64,000 bases of DNA, from contig NC_134379.1 in assembly GCF_035582795.1 (NCBI RefSeq), positions 2,170,001 to 2,234,000 on the forward strand. The letters run 5' to 3'. The translations under genes were made by a program, and so were the position numbers. Origin of the DNA: Mycteria americana (Eukaryota; Chordata; Aves; Ciconiiformes; Ciconiidae). Position 1 is the stretch's first letter. The number at the start of each line of letters is the position of its first letter. Below the pieces are notes generated by a model, which saw nothing but the letters and a program-made list of their open reading frames with translations, ran no database searches and had not been told where the DNA came from. Positions 1 through 9,945 of the stretch are shown here, in pieces.

Positions 1-187
1 CTGCGGACAAGAACCAGAAGTTAAAAACCAAGGCGGCTGGGGAAAGCCTTGGCTCACCCCGTGAAGCAGGCTTTCCTACTCCACCAACTGCACGTCTGGC
101 TGGTACCAGTACGACGACAGAAGAGATTTTACAGGATAAAAAGGTCTAGAGGCATAAAACGCACCAGAGCTCCACACTGTAAACGGT

Positions 188-193
188 TTTATT
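188..193 (-). terminator. Candidate distal poly(A) signal of SRSF1
   Basis: AATAAA on the minus strand, about 4.4 kb past the SRSF1 stop. If used, cleavage would fall near 160-178. Nothing else in bases 1-187 could be assigned. The next gene on this side in human (VEZF1, same strand) is not visible in the window. Confidence 0.4.
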
Positions 194-2332
194 ACAGGAT
201 CTCAAAGCGCTTTACAAACACCAGCGCTGCACAGCGTCGTGAGGTACACACCGGCTGGTACAGAGGGGAGAACAAAGCGAAGGGGCTGGTCGCCGCAGGC
301 ACGATGCTGGGGCAGAGGCACGGCAGCAGGAACACGGACCAGCAGGTCGTCTGCCGAAGCGACCCGACCTCTCTCCCCTCGGTGTGGAAAACCAAAACGG
401 GAAAAAGAACTCCAGCATCGCTCCATTCCCTTCCGTTTTCCAAGTGAAACGAAAAACGCGGCGTTTCCACTTAACAGGGAGGATCAGCAGCCTTTCTGCA
501 GAGGTAGGACGCCCACCGGGTCTTGAAGAACTCATCGTCTGGAGCTTTGCACGAAGGTGACAAGGTCCACAAATCCCAACGCAGAGAAACGCCGGCGTCA
601 CCACCTCCTCCTCGGCAGAGCTCGGTGCCCTCCCGCGCTCCCCCCCCGGGGAGGAACAGCCTTTCCGCAGGGTGATGTTTACTACAGCTGCAAACCACTT
701 TGAGACAATCTCTGAACAAACAATTGTCAATATTTCCCACTCACATAGTTCAGCTGCACAGAACAGAACCGAGAACTTAAGCGTCAACCCTCGGCGCGCA
801 TCCCTCACCTCCAGCTCTCCCGCGCCAGGACCAAGCCTGACGTTTTCAGCCTCCCTGCACCTCTAACGTGACAGCGTGTACAGATACTTCCATATCTTGA
901 AGTCAGCTGAACCACCCCTTTAGTTAGAGCTCCAGCACGTTCGTTAGCTCCTTATGAACTTGCTTAGAACCGCTGGCTCTGCCCAGCCTCCCTGGGCCAG
1001 AACCCAGGCTCTTATATTTCAGAGAGGGGACTGCAACCCCCCTTTACCAGGGTGCCAGCCTCCTTTGCTCTTCCTCCCTCGTGAAGCTCACTTTCTTCCC
1101 AACCCCTACGCAGCCAGAAAAGCGATCCTCTCCAAATAGCCCTTCAGTTCACTCAAACCAAACTCTTCAGGTTTCCTTTCGTGAAAGAAAAGGTTTTGCC
1201 TCCCTGAGCACACTCGTAACCTTTGCTTTCAAACTTCTCCCGTTTCACCTTTCTTGAACACCGGTGACAGCACTGCTCAAGGCCCACAAGGGGTTGGGGT
1301 TTTTTTGGGCCAAACTTCCCCTTTCTTCAACAGCACATACCTATGTGCCATCAAGCATGCACCACCCACTCCACTCCCTTTGCTTTCCCACATCCTGACG
1401 AACAAACTTCTCTGGCAAGAGCCACTCCACCAACTCAACTCACCCCACTCATCTCTACAGCTCCTTTTCTTCCCATCTGGCATCGTCCCATGGCCACTCG
1501 AGCACCTAAGCCTGTTCTGTGCGTAGCATAGCTTGTACCTCTCCCCCAAAATACAGAGCTTTGCTATCAGGACTTCATAATTTTTGAAAAAAAAGTACAT
1601 CTCCTATACACATCTTTGGCAATACAGTATTTCTGCAGGGAAACAGCTTTCTGTAACAAACTACTGTCTGTCACCACACACAGCACCCTTCACAGCGTTA
1701 CGCATGCCACGCTTAAACCCCAAATCTGCTTAATCCTGCCCCAAACAAAAACCCTGTCTTACACTACAGCAACCCTCCTGCCCCGCTCCATACGGGACGC
1801 CGCATTTCCCTGCCATACAGAAGCAACCTACAGCCATCCATCTCTGCGAAGCAAAGCGTACATTATTTACACAAGTACCCTACTTAAACATTAACCCGAT
1901 CACCACCCGCTCTGCACCCCCCAGGACAGTTCTATAAACTGGCAATTACACTGTGCAGAAAGAAATGCCCTTCTGCTCCACACTGACACTTCGCTCTTTA
2001 ACTCACTGTAAATTAAACACACTCAAACACACGCCATGTAGTTTCATCAGACAACCAAAGGAATATTCGCATACTTCCTATGAAGCCATGAGAATATTCC
2101 CCTAGGGAAGGTGCCGCCTTTCCAGCCTGGCCTCAAGCTGCGCACGCTGCAGGGGTGCCATTACCCCGCGCCTGCGCCAGCGGCAATGGCTCGGTGACCA
2201 CGCTCAGCGACCTGCCACCACCGACCAGCTCCTCCACAACCCGCATCCTTACTCGCCTCCCGCAGGCTGCCTCCAGTCCACCGCCACTGGAGACGAGGCA
2301 CCGGGAAGGTTTATACACAGTTTCTACCCGTA

Positions 2333-2338
2333 TTTATT
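2333..2338 (-). terminator. Candidate intermediate poly(A) signal of SRSF1
   Basis: AATAAA on the minus strand, about 2.3 kb past the SRSF1 stop and close to the left limit of the AT-rich 3'UTR-like block. An alternative to the distal signal. Confidence 0.35.
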
Positions 2339-2696
2339 TTCAAGAGGATTGCGGGGGGAGCGCTGAGCCCGATTAATCTCATGTTTTCCCTTTGTGATCT
2401 CTTTAGAAGAGTATCGTTAGCAACAACATTAATACTAAAGCATCCTCTTAAGCAGTGAGAATTCTTTCTTTTCCTCTTTTCACCTACTCCTATAATAAAT
2501 TCCACCCATTTCCCAGGGAACTGATCCTTTCTTTAGGAGAAGCTCAAACATCAACGCTTCCTGGGAAACACTACGTCTCTGTTGAACACAAAAGCCTTTT
2601 GTCTGAAAACTTGCGATTTAACAATGCTACAGTGGCAACCAAAGGCTAAGACTCTTAGCAACAAATGATGACAACCATGCACGTTTTTTTAAAAAT

Positions 2697-2702
2697 TTTA
2701 TT
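2697..2702 (-). terminator. Candidate proximal poly(A) signal of SRSF1
   Basis: AATAAA on the minus strand at the edge of the AT-rich block, about 1.9 kb past the stop codon. A further minus-strand AATAAA at 3,876-3,881 would give an even shorter 3'UTR. Confidence 0.35.
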
Positions 2703-4615
2703 TGTCAAAGAAAAAAGGCAATAGCCAATTGAAAACCTACTTAATCTTTAACTCCAATTTTTGTCTTTAAATTTAGAGAAATGACTTATTGATTTACTTT
2801 TTTTTTTAAACAAACCCCCCTTTTTCCCCTTTAACGTTTACCATCTACTCGTGCTGAATCCTTCCAAGGAGATTGCTCCAGCGTACCTCTCCAGGTCCTC
2901 GCTTTGCTCCTTTTACCAAAAAAATGAAAAACTCCATCGTGCATCTTAAGGGCTCCAATCGTCAAAAATAGGAAAAAAATCTTTGGAATAGCCAATTGAG
3001 TTGAATAAAAAAATCCACACGAATGCGGTTTGGTTGGGGCAGGAATCCACTCCTATGTTCCTGGTAATTTGATCCCGCTCCATGAATCCTTGCAATTCAG
3101 CCTCCCTATCCTATCCACATTATGATTTGAATCCAATGATCCAGCTCCAAGGATTGGGATCCAGTGAGCCCTCTCCAATCCAAACCTTTATAACCAGCAA
3201 AACCAAAAAAGAGGAGGCAAAAAGTTAGATACTGTAATGAAAAAATAGGATTCTGGGGAATGATCAGTTATGTTTGCCATCAATTAATACAGATGTACAT
3301 TAATAACTATCAATTCCCCAAAACAAACTTTTGAATGGTGATGCTCAGATAATTTTTAGAAATGTTAATTACTATTTGGAGGAAACATTGTAATATTTAC
3401 AATATGTCAACTGAAAATGCCAACATACTCATTGCTCGTACGGTGGTGTGCTACAGGTTTTGTGGTTGCAAAAAATGTTTATGAAACTGGAAAAGCTTAC
3501 TGCTAAAGCTATCCACCTACTGTATGTCTAAACTATAGCTAGCGCTCCCAGCTGGAAGGTAACAAAATTAACTAACCAGAGTTTTCAAACATATCGGTGA
3601 GTCAATTGTGAATTAGTCTGAGGGGGCAGGGCTGAGACTTAAATTATTCCCAACTAGGTTTTCTATTTTTGCTTTCATTCTGATACTTAAAAAAAATGAA
3701 ATAGCAACGCTGTATCAGTCACACAGAGGACATGCAGATTTTAGCAGTATTGATATTATACTCTGATTTAAAGACACCCTTGATCTACTGCAAGTGTACG
3801 AATACTACGTAACATTAACACTTGTAACCAAATGCTGCATGACGAAGTAAACCAATACTCCCACCCCCGTCCCAGTTTATTCCTTTAAAAAACTAGAATG
3901 GAAGAGAATTACAAAAGCAAGTATTTAGCCACAATTGCCCCCCAAAAAAAGTTTTAAAGAAAAGAGCAATTGTAGTCTGCGGTAACTAGAACATGCCTGA
4001 AGTGACACGTAGGTGCACGTACTCAATTAACCTGTCTCTCAGTATAAGGTCAATACTGCCAAGTTCATCTGTGACAATAGCACTTGGAGTCATACCATTG
4101 CCTCCATTATTGATCTGATCCTCCTCAATCCTCCTTTTGACAATCCTAAAATGATTGACATGTGCTCCACAATCCTTTAATCCAAAGCATTCTTAATCCA
4201 TCTCTTCAGATATGTCTACAGAAAGACACACGAAAAGGCAAGATAAAATATAAGATCCCCCAGAAGAGACAAGTTAGCCACAAACATCCCAACATCCCCA
4301 GCTCGTATAAACCATAGCTGAACACTGAGACATTTACACAGCAATACCACAGTTTGAAGAATGTTGGTATTTAACTAGAACTAAATCGAAACAATCCTGA
4401 CTGACATCAATTAAAATACAATTTACCAAAGACATGAGGGGAATGTTGATGTTAAGGAGCAAATACTCACTAGGGATTTTACACAAGAATGCAATTCAAC
4501 ACTTCAGCCAATTTGAATAAAACAGTTTGAATTAAAAAAAATGAAAGACTGTACTAAGTAAAGGAAAACTGTGTACAACATGGAGTTCTACAAAAAGATC
4601 AGAGCTAGTGATCAT

Positions 4616-4810
4616 TTATGTACGAGATCGGGATCTGCTGTGGCGGGGAGAGTAGCGTGGAGATCCTCTGCTTCTTCTTGGGGAATAACTGCGGCTTCTG
4701 CTGTTGCTTCGACTACGGCTTCTGCTACGACTACGGCTGCGTGACCGAGATCTTCCATAGCTTGGACTTCTTGGGCCATCAACTTTAACACGGATGTAGG
4801 CAGTTTCTCC
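4616..4810 (-). CDS. SRSF1: SRSF1 coding exon 4 (RS domain, stop)
   Basis: Begins after a tag acceptor in phase 0 with [20 protein letters not shown] and ends SRSRSRT then TAA (4,618-4,616). Residues 185-248. It encodes the end of RRM2 and the whole RS domain, the target of SRPK and CLK kinases in the family. Confidence 0.97.
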   Translation of the reverse strand, partial: GETAYIRVKVDGPRSPSYGRSRSRSRSRSRSRSRSNSRSRSYSPRRSRGSPRYSPRHSRSRSRT

Positions 4811-6283
4811 CTATTGAATAGACAGAACTTTCGATTGAAAAGTCTAGGCTTTAGGGCCATCTTTTTAGGCATGCTGACAGACTGAAGATATCGTTTACTA
4901 CAGCACGGAAATAGACATCAAAGCTTTAAAAGTCTATCTCCTGACAAGCTGACCACAGACTTATTTAGCTGCTTTGTATACAAACAATGAACACCACACG
5001 TGCCTTACCTTCAAATCCTACTGTTAAGCCCCTTGTATCCAATTCTGGCCAAAGAAAGTAAGTATGAAACCTACCTCATGAGATCTAAATTTAGTGTTAT
5101 CCAGTTTTCGCACAGCGTAGGTCATATCTTCCTTCCGTACAAACTCCACGACACCAGTGCCATCTCGGAAAACATCAGCATAACATACATCACCTGCTTC
5201 ACGCATGTGATCCTTTAAATCCTGCCAACTTCCACTTGGAGGCAGCCCTACAGAAAAAGCAAGACGTTACTTTAAAACCGGATTATATTCCCACCTCCTG
5301 CAGTTACAGCGTCAGGTCGCAGCAAACAAAAGAGCCTGTTCAGTAAGCAGACGGGCTGCCTCGAGGAGCCGTTCGCATCGCACGGACAGCGTTCCTGCCA
5401 GGCTACGCGAGGCGATGCTTTTTAAGAAACAACGTGGAGCTGCATCACCCCTCGCTGGGAAGCTCGCCTGGAGGACCCCGGGGGAGCACTGGGGCTAAGA
5501 GAGAGGAATGACTCACCCGAGACGATCACTCTGTACTCCGAGCGCCGGGACGGGGGGCCGTACCTGCCCCGGGGGGCTCCGCCCCCTCCGCCACCGCCGC
5601 CGCCTCTGCCGGTGCCCCGGCCGCTCCGAGGGAACTCCACGCGGAGGCGATACCCATCGTAATCGTAGCCGTCCCGCCCGTAGACGGCGTCCTCCGCGTC
5701 CCTGCGGGACGGGACGGGGCGGTGAGCGCGGCCGCCCGCCCCCCCGCGCCGCGCCCTGCCCACGCACCGCCCCCCCGCCTTTGTTCCCGCTTCCCGCCGG
5801 CCCCACCCCGCCCCGCGCCGCCCGCCGCCCCCCTCCCCGGGCCCCCGGCAGCGGGGCCGCCACCCGCAACGGCGCGGGGGCCCGTTAGCGCGGCCCGAAG
5901 CACGGCGCGGCGAGAGGAAGGAGGGAGGGGGCCGATGCTGCACGGGCGGGGAGAGGCAGCTCCGCGGCGGCTGCCCCCGCCTCAGGCCCGGGGCCGGGCG
6001 GGGGGGGGGAACACACGACACAGGCCGCGGCGGGGCCCCAGCCCCCCCTCTCCCAGGGGAGCGCCCGGGGGTGGTGGTGGGGGCCTCACCTGGGGTCCTC
6101 AAACTCGACGAAGGCGAAGGGCGGGCCCCCGCGGCGGTTCTTGAGGTCGATGTCGCGGATGGCCCCGTACTTGTAGAAGACGTCCTCGATGTCCTTGGTG
6201 CGGATGTCGGGGGGCAGGTTCCCCACGTAGATGCGGCAGTCGTTGTTGCCGGCTGGGCCGCGGATCACGCCCCCTCCGGACAT
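4616..6283 (-). CDS. SRSF1: Serine/arginine-rich splicing factor 1 (SF2/ASF), whole gene span
   Basis: Four exons join to 744 coding nt plus stop, giving 248 residues, the length of human SRSF1. SRSF1 binds purine-rich exonic enhancers, recruits U1-70K and U2AF to splice sites, and shuttles between nucleus and cytoplasm. Visible: RRM1 with RNP2 RIYVGNLP (17-24) and RNP1 [12 protein letters not shown] (about 52-63); a glycine/arginine linker (about 90-117, nine consecutive Gly); pseudo-RRM2 with the signature SWQDLKDH (133-140, Trp134); and an RS domain from about residue 197 with uninterrupted Arg-Ser repeats, ending SRSRSRT. The ATG is set by the invariant [14 protein letters not shown] start. 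Compared with human as I remember it, Tyr121 replaces Asn, Ile124 replaces Val and Phe replaces Tyr in YADVFRD; these look like lineage differences. All introns are under 400 bp. Confidence 0.98.
5075..5247 (-). CDS. SRSF1: SRSF1 coding exon 3 (pseudo-RRM2)
   Basis: 173 nt. The acceptor ctgtag precedes 5,247 and the donor GTAGGT follows 5,075. It completes Gly127 and encodes [20 protein letters not shown] through FRSHE, residues 128-184, containing the SWQDLKDH heptad-like motif that defines SR-protein pseudo-RRMs. Confidence 0.97.
5517..5701 (-). CDS. SRSF1: SRSF1 coding exon 2 (end of RRM1, Gly linker)
   Basis: 185 nt, acceptor cccgcag, donor GTGAGT. It encodes [20 protein letters not shown] onward through the poly-Gly hinge to SEYRVIVSG (residues 65-127). 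Reading continues open into both introns because the region is GC-rich; the splice sites and the 248-residue total fix the true limits. Confidence 0.97.
6090..6283 (-). CDS. SRSF1: SRSF1 coding exon 1 (start, RRM1)
   Basis: 194 coding nt from ATG at 6,283 to the donor GTGAGG after 6,090, encoding residues 1-64 plus two bases of Arg65. It contains both RNP submotifs of RRM1. The 5'UTR lies upstream of 6,284 in the CpG island; no canonical TATA box is seen. Confidence 0.97.
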
Positions 6284-6404
6284 GGCAAGGTCAGCAATGG
6301 CTGCGGCGGTGGAGGGCCGGAGCTCGGAGAGCGGGCGGGCGAGCGGGCGCGGGGCCGGGCCGGGCACACGGGAGCGCACACGCCGCCTCCCCCAACAACC
6401 GCTT

Positions 6405-6414
6405 CAAAATGGCG
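6405..6414 (+). promoter_or_regulatory. YY1-type site in SRSF1 promoter
   Basis: CAAAATGGCG, a close match to the YY1 core (AANATGGCG), about 120 bp upstream of the SRSF1 ATG. In housekeeping promoters such sites usually sit near the transcription start, so the SRSF1 start is probably between 6,290 and 6,420 (inference). Confidence 0.55.
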
Positions 6415-6536
6415 ACCGCGGCTCCCCTCGCGGTCCTACTGCGCGCAGCGATTTCACCCCGGGACGCAGCACCGCCCGCGCTGGCCACGAGCGAGGCGGT
6501 GCCCGCGTCTTCCGCCGCGCCCTCACTCCTCCGCCC

Positions 6537-6548
6537 TGCGCATGCGCG
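6537..6548. promoter_or_regulatory. NRF1 site in SRSF1 promoter
   Basis: TGCGCATGCGCG is a full match to the palindromic NRF1 consensus YGCGCAYGCGCR, about 255 bp upstream of the SRSF1 ATG. An ETS-like CTTCCGCGGAA follows directly. Confidence 0.65.
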
Positions 6549-6799
6549 GCTTCCGCGGAAAGTAGTTCCCCTCTTCTTGCCCCTCGGCGGCTCCACCTGA
6601 GAAGCCGAACCCGTGCTGGCGGCGCAGACTCCTGCGTGCGAGGGTGCGGCGGGCTCGAGCTCCCCCTCGGAAAGCGCCCGTTGCCCGCGGTGGGGGAAGA
6701 ACGCAATCCTCGGCCGCGGTTTTAACGGCGGCAGGCCGTATGGCGTCACGTCCGGTGCGGCGTCCGCGCTAAGAAGGTCCGGCCGGGGCAGGGGAGGGT

Positions 6800-6873
6800 G
6801 TGTCCCACAGTGCACCGCGGCGGCGGGGGCGCTTGGCGCCAAGGCGCGGGGCGTGTCCCACAATGCACTGCGG
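6800..6873 (+). promoter_or_regulatory. Tandem ZNF143/THAP11-type motifs
   Basis: Two copies of GTGTCCCACARTGCAC followed by YGCGG, at about 6,800-6,820 and 6,853-6,873, 53 bp apart and in the same orientation. The core CCCACAATGCACTGCGG resembles the SBS element bound by ZNF143 and THAP11/HCF-1 (TCCCAGMATGCAYYGCGG). A 13-base G run follows at 6,872-6,884. Confidence 0.5.
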
Positions 6874-7150
6874 GGGGGGGGGGGCGGTGGCGGCGGTGGG
6901 GCCGTGTGCAGCGGCTGTGGGGAGGCGGGCGGGGGATGGCGGCGGTGCCGGCAGGGCGCGGGTCGGTCTGCGCTGGGGGCAGAAGGGCTGGGGCCGCGGG
7001 CAGGGCTCTGTCACGTTGTGGCGTGCCCAGGGGGCGTGGGGAAAAGGGCTCTGCCTGCTCCCCAGGCGGGCGGGAGGGCCGAGGGTAGGACGGAGGCGAG
7101 CTGGGACTGGCTCGGCCACGCTGAGGTAAAATGGCTGCCCTGAGGGCACA

Positions 7151-8160
7151 GGGTGCTGAATCCAGGCCTGAGTCCACTGCCCAGCCATGCGAGCATCCTG
7201 CTTAAGTATCCCCTTCAGCACAGCATTAAAGTTAAGTTTTAGGGCTGTTGGGTTTTGTTTGTTTGGGTTTTTTTCCCCCTAACATTGCGGTCTCCCATTT
7301 CTGAACACAATATCGTGGTTCTTGGCTAAGGGCTTTTAGAGTAATCTCATGGTATGCTCTGGGGGGGTTACTCAAATCTACTTTGCATGCTAAGCACAAT
7401 GACTTTGGACAGAACGAACCTTAGGAATGTACTTGACTTGTGTCTATGTAAGTTAATAAAAGTGGAGGAACAAAAAAGCATTTGAGGTGGAGGCAAAGTC
7501 ACATCTCAAGCGAACACGTTTATGAAACACCATCTCCTGAGGGCTCCGGCAGAAGTGTGCACAGTATGGTGTGTTTTCGGAGGTTTAACGTAGAGTTAGG
7601 AGAAACGCGTACAAAAGAGCGCAGAAAAGGATTTCCTGGGGAAGAAGCAAGAAAATAACGTACAACTATGTTACGTTTATGAGATCATAATTTAAATAAA
7701 GTCCCTTTAAAGCACCAGCGTAGTAGTCTAGCTTGTCACAAAGCCCTGAAAGATGTGTTGAGGCAGTAAATGTAGCTGTAGATGGACAAACCGCTTCGGC
7801 CTGCCCCGAACACCCGGAGCACAGCAGCTCTTCCCTGCCGCGTCCCGCCTCGCCCTAACCCCGCGCGACTCCTTCCTCTGCTCACGCTTTGCTGCTTGGA
7901 GTTCGGGTCGCAAATTGCTTTTGAAGTGAGGATTTTTTGTACGATCTGCAGGATACGGCAGATATGGGAGGGATACTTCTAAAAATGTGGGAAATAGTTG
8001 TACCTTTGCAATCTGGATGTCTCTCATTTATCCCTTGGTATCTTTTGTATCAGCACAAGCGAGTCCCCGTGGTGCCAGAAAGGTTGAGTCACCGTAACCA
8101 CCGTGATGGGGTTAAAGTAGTATCTGAGTGTGTAGAAAAACCCTTTAGGCTCCTAAGTTA
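7151..8160. other. Intergenic flank of the SRSF1 CpG island
   Basis: GC content drops after about 7,190. Plus-strand AATAAA occurs at 7,455-7,460 and 7,695-7,700, but I found no exon leading into it. No gene or repeat recognised. Confidence 0.5.
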
Positions 8161-9360
8161 ATTAAGGGATTTTGAAAAATGTCTCATGCCTCTTCAGTAG
8201 AGTTTGTCATGCATACTTCATTTTTCATGTGTTAATTAAAAATGCATATTCCTCTAGAAAACAGCAATCCGGATGACTTATAGTTAGAAAAATATTTTCA
8301 GTATAATGTCATAACACTTGACTTATAAATGCCTTTCATTCTTCTCTCGTGTAGGTTATAGTGCCGTAATGCGCTCTGCTCCAGTGATTTTTAACACGGG
8401 TAATATCTATGTCAGATTGCTAGGGGTTTAAATAAAGACTGCTATTCATCACTGAAAGCTGTTATGAGAAAGCCCATCTTCAGAAGTGGTGGTTTGCAAA
8501 GTCTAAACTACCGAGTATCTTGAGGTTTTCTGTATCTTTAAAGGAGTGTTGATGGTTTCACAGCTCTGCTGATAGCGGAATACGAACTGGTGAGACGGTG
8601 ACTGCAGTGCCCCTGAGGTTCCAGCGTCGATCTACGTGATTTCCACGGGTGCTTTTGGGTAAATACTTTTTTTTGAACGAGCACAATTTAACAAGCTAAT
8701 TCAGTGATTTGCCGGCTCGGTGGAAATACTTGTTGCATATTAAAAAAAAAAAAGAAAAAACAACTCCCCTCCCCACAAAAAAACAAATCTCAAAGACCCC
8801 CAATATGCTCTTCCCAGGTGCAGAGAAGGCTCCATGCTTTGCCAAGAAATGAGTCTGTATTTTCAAAAGCTTATTAAACGGCTGAAAGTTATTCTTAAAG
8901 GCATCATAAAATAATGGTAAGTCTGCCTGGTTTGCGAAAACCCTATTGCATAATTTCTTTTGTGTGTTCGTAATCCTCATAACTGCTTTAAATAATTGCC
9001 TTAATTACCTTAATGAAGTGTCTCTTTATAGAAATATCGAATGTTTTCTTCTTCATTACCTTTTTTAGCTCTGTGTTATCAGCAGAGTGCTTAAAACAGT
9101 TGGATAAGCTGCAGAACATTTATTTGCTTTGTCAGAGTCGCTTTTGGCTTCCTGGCAAAATGTATATGTGGAGAATCATTAAACATTAATTATGTAGAAA
9201 ATAAATTACTGGGAAGGAAATGGCAAATAATCTTGCTAAAAAAAAAAGCCAACTACTGTAAAATGACAAGCTTTCCTTCTCAAAATGAGAGAAATGGAAA
9301 ACAGGGCTTTCAGAATGAGAATATTGATTAATAATGCAAATATTAACCGTGTGACCCAGT
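8161..9360. other. AT-rich intergenic island, candidate conserved noncoding element
   Basis: About 1.2 kb of AT-rich DNA with many homeodomain-like TTAATTA/ATTAAT cores (for example 8,230-8,240, 9,000-9,015, 9,180-9,215) and no ORF of note, set within GC-rich intergenic DNA. The composition resembles developmental enhancers in gene-flanking avian DNA. No direct evidence of function. Confidence 0.3.
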
Positions 9361-9879
9361 ACGGGAAGTGTCTGGGCGTGCTGAGCTTACCCAGGTGGAG
9401 GTATGCTGGAGAGCACTGTTACAGCCGCTCCTCAGCCTGCTTTAGGCCTTCTCACCTGGAGAAAGAAAACCAGCAACTTCGGTTTGGCCCTTTCTGGCAT
9501 TTTCACAGTCTTCCTTCCTCTGCCCTTCCTTCCCAGAGCTCTTCCCACGGTGTTGAAGTGCGCTCTCGCTCTTGGCGAATAACCACCCCGATGCCGCAGG
9601 TGGGTCTTTTTATGCAAAGATACTAAAATGCGTTACGATGGGGTCGCTGCTCCTTTTTATTTAAGACGCAACAGAGGCATTGGCAGCAAAAGTGTTTTTC
9701 CCAAGCTGAGCTGGCAGGGTTAGGGGCAGAGCGGGGCCCGCAGCCCACGTCGGAGCTGGGTGGGTTGGTTGCGATTCCCCGTGCTGGCTTTCATCACCTT
9801 TACCGCTTGCCTGGCTCTGTTAGCGAGAACCTGTTTTTCCTAAATCGCAGCGGCCTCCTCAGTACCGTACGATCCAGCT

Positions 9880-9945
9880 GGGATTAGTCTTGATTAATCT
9901 TACTTTGTTGCAAAATAAGAGTTAATCAAAGCTCAGATTGTTTGG
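9880..9945. promoter_or_regulatory. Cluster of TAATC-type homeodomain motifs
   Basis: Within 65 bp: GGGATTAG (reverse TAATCC), the palindrome GATTAATC and GTTAATCAAAG, with CTTTGTT nearby. TAATC/TAATCC is the preferred site of OTX/PITX-class homeodomains and CTTTGTT of SOX/TCF HMG proteins (known preferences). Enhancer function is inference. Confidence 0.25.

Larger units (their letters stand above)
170..4615 (-). other. SRSF1: SRSF1 3' untranslated region (distal end uncertain)
   Basis: Minus-strand sequence downstream of the SRSF1 stop codon. The block 2,690-4,615 is AT-rich, without long ORFs, and quite unlike the GC-rich surroundings, as expected for the strongly conserved SRSF1 3'UTR. 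Minus-strand AATAAA hexamers (TTTATT on the plus strand) lie at 3,876-3,881, 2,697-2,702, 2,333-2,338 and 188-193, so several 3' ends are possible. Mammalian SRSF1 has a 3'UTR of roughly 4 kb and autoregulates through splicing and NMD inside it (established knowledge), which favours the most distal signal. The GC-richer part 200-2,300 could instead be intergenic; I cannot decide without transcripts. Confidence 0.6.
5340..7150. promoter_or_regulatory. CpG island covering SRSF1 exons 1-2 and promoter
   Basis: Dense CpG and GC-box-like sequence from about 5,340 to 7,150, falling sharply to AT-rich DNA on both sides. It covers SRSF1 exons 1-2, the 5'UTR and roughly 850 bp upstream. TATA-less and likely bidirectionally active, as is usual for such islands. 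Plus-strand ORFs here are GC-driven and unconvincing. Confidence 0.85.

Noticed and set aside
1-187. Neighbouring VEZF1 at the left edge, expected from the human order
   Set aside because: No zinc-finger coding sequence or recognisable exon is present in the window.
7455-7700. AATAAA hexamers as the 3' end of a divergent transcript from the SRSF1 promoter
   Set aside because: Two hexamers in AT-rich DNA are expected by chance and no exon or donor/acceptor pair leads to them.
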